NCBI GenBank assembly: GCA_002425415.1
Contig: DIMG01000010.1
Coordinates: 10,677-74,676, forward strand
Direction of reading: 5' to 3'
DNA: 64,000 nucleotides
Origin: Micavibrio sp. UBA5572
GTDB taxonomy: Bacteria; Pseudomonadota; Alphaproteobacteria; Micavibrionales; Micavibrionaceae
Every line of letters begins with the position of its first letter. Position 1 is the first letter of the stretch. A program made the translations under genes and the position numbers. Under the pieces are notes generated by a model. It searched no databases and was not told where the DNA came from. It worked only from the letters and a program-made list of their open reading frames with translations. Positions 9,162 to 17,986 of the stretch are shown in pieces.

Positions 9162-9575
9162 TTAACGGGATGCGCTTTTAATCAGCCCATTTTTGCGCAT
9201 TGATTCTATAACCTTTGCCCGATAACCATAACCTTTGCTCGGTGTTCTGGAATGATAATGGGCAATCGCTGTCGACAAAGAGCCTGTTTCATCCATGTGG
9301 CCGCGCAGAATCCAAGCGGCGACCCCCATATTGGTGCACGCATCATCCCTGACCCAACGTGCGGCTGTCCCACTATCAACCCCCCAGTATTCTGCCAATT
9401 GAGGAATCCAGATGGTGTTAATTTGCATCGGCCCCAGATCATAAGATCCGTTGGTGTTGTGAACCTGTTGGCCGACATTTCCACCTTCAACCTGCAAAAT
9501 CCCAACCATAACGGCAGGTGGCACTGAATATGTCTGTGCCGCTAACATCAAACAGGCTGCTAAAATCTTACTCAT
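9162..9575 (-). CDS. Lytic transglycosylase (SLT domain) of the T4BSS locus
   Basis: 137 residues made almost entirely of one SLT/IagB/VirB1-type domain. Catalytic Glu is in GILQVEGGNVG (about residue 30), followed by SYDLGPMQINTIW, AAWILRG and AIAHYHSRTP, as in transglycosylases that open peptidoglycan for secretion machines. GGGGAAAG lies a few bases before the ATG. The leader MSKILAACLMLAAQTYSVPP is short and merges with the first helix, so the export route is unclear. It lies between an unknown gene and dotD in the same direction. Confidence 0.85.
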   Translation of the reverse strand: MSKILAACLMLAAQTYSVPPAVMVGILQVEGGNVGQQVHNTNGSYDLGPMQINTIWIPQLAEYWGVDSGTAARWVRDDACTNMGVAAWILRGHMDETGSLSTAIAHYHSRTPSKGYGYRAKVIESMRKNGLIKSASR

Positions 9576-9622
9576 TTTTTTACTTTCCCCGCCCTCTTGT
9601 CTATCATGATGTCAAGTTTCTG

Positions 9623-10615
9623 TTATGCCGAATTTTTCTTAACAAAGAATGACATTGGACTTGATGTGGTAGAGTTACCACTATCCTTTGTCGGCATTGC
9701 TTTTAATTCGGCAACTGGCGTCATTTCTTTTTCAGCAGATTTATCAATTTTGGGGGATTTTCCACCCGATCCACCCGATGAGGTAGCTTGTGCTTCTCCG
9801 TTCATACCCGGGATAAATACAGCCCCCAAAACCTCAATCATCTGAATGCGCAAAATAAATGCTTGCCAAAGGCTGGTCATAGCGGGTGCCATCCCTTGAC
9901 GGGCTTGTTCTTCTGTTGCCATCAGCTTGGCCATTTCGGCAAAGTGGCATTGGCTGTAGATTGATGCCACGATCCGCAATAAAGCCAAATCTGCCTTTGC
10001 GGTCATCCTTTCATCATTCATTGCCGGAAACATTCTGGTACGCAGCACTTTGGCTTCCCGCACAAGGCGTTCGCCTACGTCCTGAACCAACCGTTTTTCA
10101 GGAACGCCAAAAGAATAGGACATCACAGAGTTGATCGCGGGTAACAGAGCGCTAATGTATAAAATACTAACTTGGGAGGCATCGCTCGGAGCGAAATCAT
10201 TTTCCATCTGCGCCAAGCGTCCTGTAGCATCTGCCGCTGGAGCAAATCCGTCGGCGTAACTGATAACAGCATTTAAAGCTGATGTGACACGCTCGATTTC
10301 GGCATCCGTTGGTGAACGACCTGCCAGACGATAAATATTGGCAATCATTGGAGAGGCAAGGCTGGTTAATGCCAAACGAAGCGAATCCGCTTCGTTTTCA
10401 GGCAATTTCAAGTCAACAAAATCAGCCAGTGAGATGCTCATTTGTGTGGATTTGGTCAAAAGACCTGCCACCTGCTCCGCTTCGGGCTTTAAACTACCAT
10501 GCTGAGCGGGATCCGGACTCATTTGCTGACGCACAGAAACCTCGCTGATTGCCGCCACTAAGGGCGCTGCGAGTTTTTCCAAAACTTGTAACAAAAATGC
10601 TGACCGTTGTTCCAT
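9623..10615 (-). CDS. Uncharacterised protein of the T4BSS locus
   Basis: 330 residues that I do not recognise. It is predicted to be mostly helical, with moderately hydrophobic stretches at ILYISALLPAINSVMSYSFG (about 150-170) and ILRIQMIEVLGAVFIPG (about 255-272), and a low-complexity Gly/Ser/Lys tail from about 275 to the end. No signal peptide is evident. The start is the ATG at 10615 with AAGG 7-8 nt upstream; an in-frame GTG lies two codons earlier. It is packed between the DsbC-like gene (28 nt) and the transglycosylase (47 nt), so it is probably a T4BSS component or chaperone. That function is inference from position. Confidence 0.7.
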   Translation of the reverse strand: MEQRSAFLLQVLEKLAAPLVAAISEVSVRQQMSPDPAQHGSLKPEAEQVAGLLTKSTQMSISLADFVDLKLPENEADSLRLALTSLASPMIANIYRLAGRSPTDAEIERVTSALNAVISYADGFAPAADATGRLAQMENDFAPSDASQVSILYISALLPAINSVMSYSFGVPEKRLVQDVGERLVREAKVLRTRMFPAMNDERMTAKADLALLRIVASIYSQCHFAEMAKLMATEEQARQGMAPAMTSLWQAFILRIQMIEVLGAVFIPGMNGEAQATSSGGSGGKSPKIDKSAEKEMTPVAELKAMPTKDSGNSTTSSPMSFFVKKNSA

Positions 10616-10643
10616 AAGCACGCCTTGTAGCCGAAACTTTATT

Positions 10644-11603
10644 TTATCGCAACTCTGTAATTAATTTCTTTAGATCCGCCGAACGTCCCTGAAGCACTTT
10701 AATTTGACCGCTCATATCCTTATATACGGAAAATGGAGTTGCGTCCAGTTTCCAGTCCTGCATGACCTGCATATTTCTCTGTACCCCTTGTGTATTCGCA
10801 TTACGATCCACCAAAAGTGAGTCAGCTTTTCCATCCAGATGGTCGTACAGGTCTTTTTGAGGTTGAGGGGATGCCAGAAGGTAAGACGCTTCCTTCAAAC
10901 TCCGGTCACTTAATACTCCCACTGGAATGAGGCGAAGCTGTACCAAACCTTTTTCAAGGAATCCTGATGTTCTAAAATCTTGTATCAAATCATGGCAATG
11001 CGGACATTCCGGATCAATAAACGTGTAAATGACCGGAGCTTTTTCATTCCCCAAGGCAATCCAGTTGGCCGATTCTGCACTTTGAAAGAGCTGTTCTGCC
11101 TTATTTTTTGTGACAGATTTCAACACTTCTTGCGGGTTTGATAAATCAGGGGCAGCAGAAACAGGACTTTCACTCGCGCTTTCTTTATTTTCCGGTGGTG
11201 GGGAATATCCGGCGAGACGGTCAATTGCAGGGCCTTCTTTTTTTCTTAAAGTGTTAATTTGTTGCAAGGTGATTGAATCTCCCTTGTTATTAAACAAAAT
11301 CCCCAACAGCATTCCCTGACCGTCTGCCGTCACATAAAAATATTGTTCTTCACCATTTTGAATGGTGACCCAGCCATCAAGCCCGAATTCTCGTCCCAAA
11401 TATCGTGCCTGCGCACCTTGTGCGACAAGGTTTTCCAGTGGTGCTGGCATTGGCGGGGTTTTATTGCCTTCCGCTTGTGCACTTGTTACACCCAAAATAC
11501 CAAAAATCATCATCCAAGCAACAGCAGCGCCAATATGCCCTTTCATTGATTTATGTGAAAATTTCCGGATAGACCCAAAGGCCTTTGAAGAATGGAATAT
11601 CAT
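10644..11603 (-). CDS. DsbC/DsbG-like periplasmic thiol-disulfide isomerase
   Basis: 319 residues. A basic N-terminus and signal peptide end near SAQA (about residue 44); a DsbC-type dimerisation region follows (about 55-125), then a Ser/Pro linker and a thioredoxin fold with the active site FIDPECPHCHDL (CPHC, about residue 200) and a cis-Pro loop at DATPFSVYKD. AGGG stands 5 nt before the ATG. As the first gene of the run that leads into the Dot genes, it probably folds disulfide-containing parts of the secretion apparatus; IncI conjugation systems also carry DsbC-like proteins. Confidence 0.85.
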   Translation of the reverse strand: MIFHSSKAFGSIRKFSHKSMKGHIGAAVAWMMIFGILGVTSAQAEGNKTPPMPAPLENLVAQGAQARYLGREFGLDGWVTIQNGEEQYFYVTADGQGMLLGILFNNKGDSITLQQINTLRKKEGPAIDRLAGYSPPPENKESASESPVSAAPDLSNPQEVLKSVTKNKAEQLFQSAESANWIALGNEKAPVIYTFIDPECPHCHDLIQDFRTSGFLEKGLVQLRLIPVGVLSDRSLKEASYLLASPQPQKDLYDHLDGKADSLLVDRNANTQGVQRNMQVMQDWKLDATPFSVYKDMSGQIKVLQGRSADLKKLITELR

Positions 11604-11733
11604 GACACCCTCATGTTCATATGTAACTGCCCAGTAGCCCGTTCGGGCGACCGCAGGGCATCATAACCTATGTTCTGTTCGTGGAAAACAGATGATTTGT
11701 AATTTATTTAATCGGCTATCCAAAACAATTGGC

Positions 11734-13911
11734 CTATTCAAAGTAATCCAATCGACCTGTATAAAGGCGGATAAACTCCATCATTTGATAATCAGGAATT
11801 GGCCGTGAGTAACGATACCCTTGAACCTCATCACATCCTTCATTTATCAAGAAGGTCTCATGTTCTTTGGTTTCCACACCTTCGGCGATAATTTTCAGAT
11901 TCAATGAGCGCCCCAAACCGATAATTGTTCTAGCAATTGCAGCATCATCAGGATTGTTCAATGCATTCCGAATGAATGATTGGTCAATTTTTAGACGGTC
12001 AATCGGGAATTGGCGTAAATAAGACAGAGAGGAATATCCCGTTCCAAAGTCATCAATTGCCAATTCGACACCCAAGGCATGCAGCTCTTTCAAAGTTCTC
12101 ACTGTTTGCTGGATGTCTTCCATGAAAGCACTTTCTGTGACTTCCAGTTCCAGTAAATGAGGGTTAATTCCTGTTTCCTCTATCACTTTACGAGTATGAG
12201 CAACAATATCACTTTGCTGGAATTGCTCTCCCGAGACGTTGACCGCTATACGAATCATATTTCCTTTATCGTGCCATTTCTTTGCCTCAAGGCAAGCATG
12301 ACGCATGACCCATTCGCCAATCGGTACAATCAGACCTGACTGTTCGGCGATTGGAATAAACTCGACCGGAGAAATGAATTTTCCACCCTCTTTACTGTTA
12401 TCTTTTTTGAACCAGCGGATCAGGGCTTCCGCACCAATTACCTGACCAGATTTCAAGTCAAGCTGGGGCTGGAAATACAAGGTCAAATCTTTGTTTTCAA
12501 GCGCATTTCTTAAATCCCGCAACATCTGGAATCTGGCCTGAACTGCCTTATCAAAATCCTCAAGATATTCACGGATACAATCACGACCTTCTTCTTTGGC
12601 GCGATTGAGAGCGATATCCGCATTTTTTAAAACCTGATCGGGATCAAGAGCATCATCGGGAAATGTTGCAACACCAATTGATGCCCTAACCTGAAATGTT
12701 TCATTGAATACACGAAAAGGTTCATGCGTAATAATGCTGCGCACTTTATCGCCCACATCCTTGGCTGTAATCGAGCCAATTGTCAGCGGAAATGTCACGG
12801 CAAATTCATCTTCCCCTGATCGTGCCACAACAGCACTTTCCGGCAAAGATGAGCGCAAACGTTTACCAACGGCGGACAAAATAGCATCACCGACATTATG
12901 CCCCATCGAATCATTGATGTCTTTGAAGTGATCCAAATCAAAAGCCACAATTGCCAAACGTGTCATTTCTTTCTGGTTTTCTGCCGCCAGTTTCACGTGC
13001 TCGGATAATTTTTGAATAAACAAAGTCCGGTTTGGAAGACCCGTTAACGTATCGTAATACGCCAGTTTATGAATCTGGCTTTGAGCTGCACTCTTAACCT
13101 GACGAATGTTTTTCGCATTCTGTCTGATAAGCTCCTGCGTTGCGGAAATTGTTCCGCCAACTTCGTCCTTATCATCATACGGAGAGACTTCGATATTCGG
13201 CGCTTCCGGATTTGCAATGGCCAGACTTACATTATCCCTGAGAAACAGGATCGGTTCCAAAAGCCATTTTCCAATAGCAATCATTAGAACGGTTGTTACA
13301 AGAGCAGACATCAAAAACATAATCAGAATGTTTTGGCGCACATAAAACGCAACATTTGATGCTGCTTTGCTGGCATCGAGGCGGGCGACTATAAAATACG
13401 GTAGTCCGTCAATATCTTTAGGACGAAACACCACCTCATAATTCCGTTGATCGTTACTCAAAAACGTTTTTGATAAGTCGCTTTCAGAAAATAATGTCGT
13501 AACCGCATTCTCACCACCTATTCCCAATAACTGAAAATCGATCGAATAAACCGCGAGCCCTGAAATAGAGGTAAAAGAAACCAATCGGTTCATCTGTGAC
13601 ACCGTGTATGGTGGAGATAATCTGTCTATGACCTTGTCAGAAGCAACTGTAACCAATGTCCTCCGCGCGTCTTCTTTCAAATCGAATAATTGTTCTTGTT
13701 GATAGCTTTTCAAGGTCAGCACCATCAACGTAGCCTGAACAGTCATGATGGTCAAAAACACCGCCATTACAATCTTCCAACTGAGACGACTGCGCCACAT
13801 ACTGGTACTGGTTTTTGAAGATGTATTTTTCCTTGTAAACAAGCCTGATTTTCTCCCCAATTTGTCCGCTCTTGGCACGGATGAATATTGCGTTTGTGCG
13901 TCGGATCTCAT
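11734..13911 (-). CDS. Membrane GGDEF-EAL cyclic-di-GMP signalling protein
   Basis: About 725 residues. Two membrane segments (about residues 40-60 and 190-210) bracket a periplasmic sensor region, followed by a HAMP-like linker. The GGDEF domain (about 285-440) has RSGEDEF where RxGGDEF is normal, so the second Gly is Glu and cyclase activity is doubtful. The EAL domain (about 455-700) keeps EALIRW, NVSGEQF, ELEVTES, IDDFGTGYSS, KIDQSF and AEGVET, so it should be an active cyclic-di-GMP phosphodiesterase. An ATG at 13911 is chosen; a GTG at 13929 is also possible. It lies 130 nt upstream of the T4BSS gene run and reads the same way. Confidence 0.9.
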   Translation of the reverse strand: MRSDAQTQYSSVPRADKLGRKSGLFTRKNTSSKTSTSMWRSRLSWKIVMAVFLTIMTVQATLMVLTLKSYQQEQLFDLKEDARRTLVTVASDKVIDRLSPPYTVSQMNRLVSFTSISGLAVYSIDFQLLGIGGENAVTTLFSESDLSKTFLSNDQRNYEVVFRPKDIDGLPYFIVARLDASKAASNVAFYVRQNILIMFLMSALVTTVLMIAIGKWLLEPILFLRDNVSLAIANPEAPNIEVSPYDDKDEVGGTISATQELIRQNAKNIRQVKSAAQSQIHKLAYYDTLTGLPNRTLFIQKLSEHVKLAAENQKEMTRLAIVAFDLDHFKDINDSMGHNVGDAILSAVGKRLRSSLPESAVVARSGEDEFAVTFPLTIGSITAKDVGDKVRSIITHEPFRVFNETFQVRASIGVATFPDDALDPDQVLKNADIALNRAKEEGRDCIREYLEDFDKAVQARFQMLRDLRNALENKDLTLYFQPQLDLKSGQVIGAEALIRWFKKDNSKEGGKFISPVEFIPIAEQSGLIVPIGEWVMRHACLEAKKWHDKGNMIRIAVNVSGEQFQQSDIVAHTRKVIEETGINPHLLELEVTESAFMEDIQQTVRTLKELHALGVELAIDDFGTGYSSLSYLRQFPIDRLKIDQSFIRNALNNPDDAAIARTIIGLGRSLNLKIIAEGVETKEHETFLINEGCDEVQGYRYSRPIPDYQMMEFIRLYTGRLDYFE

Positions 13912-14091
13912 TCGTATGTCTTTACCCACAGTGAATGCCTATGAGAAAGTTTCCTTTCTCCCCAATCAATCAGAATACACAGGCAAAATTAAGACTTCGT
14001 TTAGATTCGTATAGATTTGTTATGCCTTAAGTTAACGGACAGCCATGATAGCATCGGAACAAAAACGTACAATATATAATTAAAGATATTA

Positions 14092-15450
14092 TTAAAACGA
14101 TTTCGCGTTCTCCTCGAATTTTACCATCTGCCCTGCCTGCCCGTCACCCAGCTGGCCATTCCTCGCAACAATTTTACCATTTACGATTGTTATAACTGGC
14201 CATCCTGTTACCTCCATCCCGTCAAAAGGAGTCCACGCTGTGCGTGAAAGTTGTTGTGCGTTCGTTATGGTCTGTTTTTTCTTTACATCTATGATTGTAA
14301 AGTCCGCATCATACCCACGTGCCAACCGTCCTTTGCCCACAATCCGGTGAATGCGTTGTGGGCCATAGCACATCAATTCAACAAGCTTCTCGATGGTCAA
14401 GCGACCTTCATTAATATGGTTCAGCATAATCGGTACGAGAGTTTGAACGCCTGGTGTTCCACTGGGGCTTGCCGGATATTCATTTGCTTTTTCTTCCAAG
14501 GTGTGCGGCGCATGATCAGAGGCCACAATATCTACTGTGCCATCGGAGATTGCTTTCCACAGTGCATCTTGATGATTTTTTTCTCGAATAGGCGGGTTTT
14601 GCTGAGCTTTACTCCCCAGACGTTCGTAACATTCCGGTGCGTGCAAGGTTAAGTGATTGGCCAAAACCTCGACACTTGCAATATCTTTATTCAATGCAAG
14701 AAATTCCATTTCCTGTGCGGTTGTAATATGCAGCACATGAACACGGCGCATATGTTTTCTGGCCAATCTGACCAAACGTGTTGTTGCCGACAAACAAGAT
14801 TCGGCGGATCTCCAAACCGGATGCAGTAAAACATCGTGACTGTCTCCCAATATGGTCTTTTTGTTTTCATTCATCATCATTTCGTCTTCAGCGTGTACCG
14901 CAACAACACGACGACCATGGGCAAGGACAGCTTCGACTTCTTCATCTGTTGCCGATAGCAAATCTCCGGTACTGGCTCCCATGAAAATCTTAATTCCACA
15001 AACTCCATCTAGCTTTTCCCATTCACCAAGATTGGCTGCGTTTTGTGCCGTTCCACCCAAATAAAACGCATGATTTACCCATGGGTTTTTTGCGGCGCGA
15101 GACAGTTTATCGGCAATCGTTTCCGGCGTTGTTGTTAAAGGATTGGTGTTGGGCATTTCAAAAACAGTTGTAATTCCGCCCATCGCAGCGGCCTTCATCC
15201 CCGTTTCCAACACTTCCTTGTGATCTGCCCCTGGCTCTCTGAAGTGAACCTGTGTATCAATCAAGCCCGGGAGAATGTGAAGCCCTGTGCAATCAATTGT
15301 CTCTTCGGCTTTTATTCCCGAGACATCGCCGATTGCCACTATTTTTCCAGCTTTAACGGCAATATCGGCTTGTGTAGTTATGCCGGGGAGAACGGCAATC
15401 CCATTTTTTAAAATCAAATCGGCATTGGTATTGATCGAAGATACAGGCAT
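14092..15450 (-). CDS. pyrC: Dihydroorotase (class I, alphaproteobacterial type)
   Basis: 452 residues. It closes carbamoyl-aspartate to dihydroorotate in pyrimidine synthesis. Family motifs include IDTQVHFREPGADHKE, VFEMPNTNPL, GIKIFMGAST (with the carbamylated-Lys position), VLHITTA and ASDHAPHT. In the usual metal motif HxH, the first His is Gln here (QVH, residues 67-69); I recall the same change in other alphaproteobacterial homologues, so it is probably a subfamily trait. The neighbours are not pyrimidine genes. A relative such as allantoinase is less likely because of the overall match. Confidence 0.9.
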   Translation of the reverse strand: MPVSSINTNADLILKNGIAVLPGITTQADIAVKAGKIVAIGDVSGIKAEETIDCTGLHILPGLIDTQVHFREPGADHKEVLETGMKAAAMGGITTVFEMPNTNPLTTTPETIADKLSRAAKNPWVNHAFYLGGTAQNAANLGEWEKLDGVCGIKIFMGASTGDLLSATDEEVEAVLAHGRRVVAVHAEDEMMMNENKKTILGDSHDVLLHPVWRSAESCLSATTRLVRLARKHMRRVHVLHITTAQEMEFLALNKDIASVEVLANHLTLHAPECYERLGSKAQQNPPIREKNHQDALWKAISDGTVDIVASDHAPHTLEEKANEYPASPSGTPGVQTLVPIMLNHINEGRLTIEKLVELMCYGPQRIHRIVGKGRLARGYDADFTIIDVKKKQTITNAQQLSRTAWTPFDGMEVTGWPVITIVNGKIVARNGQLGDGQAGQMVKFEENAKSF

Positions 15451-15497
15451 TTACATTCTCTTTTCTATCATCTCAGGCAGGTTTTAGACCAGATTGA

Positions 15498-15525
15498 AGA
15501 CTAGACTTTTGATCAAAAATGTCAA
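15498..15525 (-). promoter_or_regulatory. Possible promoter upstream of pyrC
   Basis: On the minus strand TTGACA (15525-15520) is followed after 16 nt by TAGTCT (15503-15498), a weak -10. The spacer contains a perfect 12-bp palindrome TTTTGATCAAAA (15507-15518). Only the -35 is convincing. Confidence 0.3.
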
Positions 15526-15649
15526 AATCCTTTTTGAAAGTACCTTGTTTTTAACCTTTTGGCAGCTATTTATCTGGTATTCTGGAGACTTGAGGATTTG
15601 TTTCCGAAATCCCCACGGGTTTGACCGAGTGTACAACTTAAGGACTTTG

Positions 15650-15781
15650 ATGATGACTTTTACAATAACGATTTCTTTGGTTGTGGCAAGTCTGGTGGCT
15701 GGTACAGCTGTTGCTGGGGCTATGAAACAACAAAAAATTCAAGCAGCAAGAGTGCTTGCGAGAAGTCGTCAGAGACGCTAG
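15650..15781 (+). CDS. Small single-span membrane protein (43 residues)
   Basis: The peptide begins MMTFTITISLVVASLVAGTA, a hydrophobic segment, and ends in a strongly basic tail (QQKIQAARVLARSRQRR). TAAGGA lies 5 nt before the first ATG and 8 nt before the second, so translation is plausible. It stands 36 nt before cysS in the same direction. I recognise no family. It could be a small inner-membrane protein or a leader peptide. Confidence 0.45.
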   Translation: MMTFTITISLVVASLVAGTAVAGAMKQQKIQAARVLARSRQRR

Positions 15782-15817
15782 GCTGTTTTCCGCTTAATAA
15801 TGCGGAGACAGGCGTTC

Positions 15818-17206
15818 ATGACAGACCATTATACATTCAGATTTTATAACTCGCTGACGCGGCAGAAAGAGGCTTTCGTGCCGCTGGAGAAGGATCATGT
15901 CAGAATCTATGCCTGTGGACCGACTGTGTACAGTTATGCTCATATTGGCAATGCCCGAATGGCGGTGGTCTTTGACCTCCTCGCACGGGTCATGCGTAGC
16001 TTGTATCAAAAAGTTACCTACGTCTCGAACATCACAGATATCGAAGACAAAATTATCACGGCGGCACGTGAAGCCGGAGAGGGTATTGAGTTTGTTACGC
16101 GTAAATATGAAAGGATCTATAACGAAGATATGGCTACCCTCGGCGTAGCTCTCCCCGACATCCAGCCTCGCGCCACAGAAACAATCCCTGAAATGATTTC
16201 TTTAATCGAGAATATGATCCAGCGTGGCCACGCGTATGAGAAAGACGGCCATATTCTCTTCAATGTCCCGTCCTTCCCTGAATATGGCGGTTTGTCAGGC
16301 CGTTCCCGTGATGACCAGATTGCAGGGGCGCGTGTCGAAGTTGCGCCTTATAAAAAAGATCCTGCCGATTTTGTGTTGTGGAAACCGTCAACACCGGATC
16401 AACCCGGTTGGAACTCCCCTTGGGGATTCGGGCGGCCAGGATGGCATATCGAATGCTCTGCCATGGCAGAAAAACATCTGGGATTGCCAATTGATATTCA
16501 CGGGGGCGGGGCTGATCTGAAATTCCCGCACCATGAAAATGAAATTGCCCAAAGTTGCTGCGCCCATGGATCTCATGATCTTGCTTCTTTCTCGAAATAC
16601 TGGATTCACAATGGCTTTTTGACTGTTGAAGGCGAGAAGATGTCCAAATCTCTGGGCAATTTTATATTGGCTCATGATTTGATCGAGCAAGGAATCTCTG
16701 GTGAAGTCATTCGCTTTGTTTTGCTCTCAGCTCATTACCGCCAACCGCTTGACTGGTCGGAAAACGGTGTGGCAATGGCACATAAATCACTGGATAAATT
16801 CTACCGTATTCTGGATGAGTTATCCGATGTGGCCAACATTGATGTTAAAATTCCTTCGTCTCTCATAGAGGCTTTATGCGATGATCTGAATTCTCCAAAG
16901 GCTTATGCTGAGTTGAATTCTCTGGCCAAAGCTGCGGCAGATCAAAAAACACCCGAAAGCAAAGCAGCTTTTGTAGCTGGAGCTCGACTGATGGGATTCT
17001 TGAACCAAACACCTGCCGAATGGTTTGGTGAAGCGACTCAATCCGCTGATATTGATACGATGTGGGTCGAAGGCTTATTGCTTGAGCGGACAAAGGCACG
17101 AGCAAACAAAAACTTTGCACGATCTGATGAAATCCGCGATGAGCTCGCCGCCAAAGGAATCGTCATTGAGGACTCTCCCCAAGGGTCGAAGTGGAAGTTA
17201 GGCTGA
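15818..17206 (+). CDS. cysS: Cysteinyl-tRNA synthetase
   Basis: About 462 residues, normal for the family. It charges tRNA-Cys in the cytoplasm. YACGPTVYSYAHIGNAR holds the first zinc Cys and the HIGH-like HIGN motif; WHIECSAMAE and HGGGADLKFPHHENEIAQSC hold the other metal ligands; GEKMSKSLGN is the KMSKS loop. I start at MTDHYTFRFYNSL (15818), preceded by GGAG at about 10 nt; an in-frame ATG six codons earlier lacks a ribosome site. Its 3' end overlaps the convergent mlaF gene by 9 nt. Confidence 0.96.
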   Translation: MTDHYTFRFYNSLTRQKEAFVPLEKDHVRIYACGPTVYSYAHIGNARMAVVFDLLARVMRSLYQKVTYVSNITDIEDKIITAAREAGEGIEFVTRKYERIYNEDMATLGVALPDIQPRATETIPEMISLIENMIQRGHAYEKDGHILFNVPSFPEYGGLSGRSRDDQIAGARVEVAPYKKDPADFVLWKPSTPDQPGWNSPWGFGRPGWHIECSAMAEKHLGLPIDIHGGGADLKFPHHENEIAQSCCAHGSHDLASFSKYWIHNGFLTVEGEKMSKSLGNFILAHDLIEQGISGEVIRFVLLSAHYRQPLDWSENGVAMAHKSLDKFYRILDELSDVANIDVKIPSSLIEALCDDLNSPKAYAELNSLAKAAADQKTPESKAAFVAGARLMGFLNQTPAEWFGEATQSADIDTMWVEGLLLERTKARANKNFARSDEIRDELAAKGIVIEDSPQGSKWKLG

Positions 17207-17986
17207 TTTTAGAAGATTGGACTGGGGATCGGTGATCGGGCCATCGGCGCGACCATGAATAAATTGATCGACATAGGGGTTGCCTGATTTTTCCAAATCT
17301 TCGACAGGGCCCGTCCAAACAATCTTGCCTTCATGGATCATAGCAATATGATCTGCGATTTTTTTGGCCGAGGCCATATCATGGGTAATGGTCAAGGCGG
17401 TTGCGCCCAAATTTTTTACACATTTTCCGATCAATTCATTGATAACATCGGCCATAATCGGATCAAGACCCGTGGTCGGTTCGTCAAAGAAAATGATTTC
17501 GGGGTTTGTAGCAATGGCACGTGCCAAGGCGACGCGTTTTTGCATGCCACCTGAAAGTTCCGCAGGATACAAATCAGCAATGGCTTCGCCCATTCCGACA
17601 GATTCGAGTTTTTCAATTGCGAGAATACGCGCATCTTTTTTGCCCATATCTTTGCCATGAATGAGACCAAACGCGACGTTATACCAAACCGGAAGAGAGT
17701 CAAACAATGCACCCCCTTGAAACAACATGCCGAATTTTTTCATCATCTCTTCACGAGCGCGTGTCGAAGATCCTATCATTTCTTGTCCATCGACCTTGAT
17801 TGATCCTTTGTCGGCTTGAATTAAACCCAACACACATTTGAGCATCACCGATTTTCCGGTTCCGGAACCGCCAATAATTACCATTGAACTACCGACCGGA
17901 ATATCCAGATTAATGCCTTGAAGAACATGTTTTGTTCCAAAGGATTTGAATACATTTCTCATTTCAATTTTATTACGGATGGTCAT
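17198..17986 (-). CDS. mlaF: MlaF-type ABC transporter ATPase
   Basis: 262 residues. It is the ATPase of an MCE/Mla-type system that moves phospholipids between the membranes. Walker A is IIGGSGTGKSVMLKC (about residues 37-51), the signature is LSGGMQKRVALARA and Walker B is EIIFFDEPTTGLDP. It overlaps the start of the mlaE permease by 4 nt. The MCE-domain subunit (mlaD) does not follow here, because cysS converges on the 3' end. Confidence 0.9.
   Translation of the reverse strand: MTIRNKIEMRNVFKSFGTKHVLQGINLDIPVGSSMVIIGGSGTGKSVMLKCVLGLIQADKGSIKVDGQEMIGSSTRAREEMMKKFGMLFQGGALFDSLPVWYNVAFGLIHGKDMGKKDARILAIEKLESVGMGEAIADLYPAELSGGMQKRVALARAIATNPEIIFFDEPTTGLDPIMADVINELIGKCVKNLGATALTITHDMASAKKIADHIAMIHEGKIVWTGPVEDLEKSGNPYVDQFIHGRADGPITDPQSNLLKSA

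Noticed and set aside
14068..14098. TTAA-N8-TTAA near the pyrC 3' end as a CtrA site
   Set aside because: The spacing is 8, not 7, and it lies at a gene end rather than a promoter.
15507..15518. TTTTGATCAAAA palindrome as an FNR/CRP site
   Set aside because: The spacing does not fit TTGAT-N4-ATCAA; it is noted only as part of the weak pyrC promoter region.
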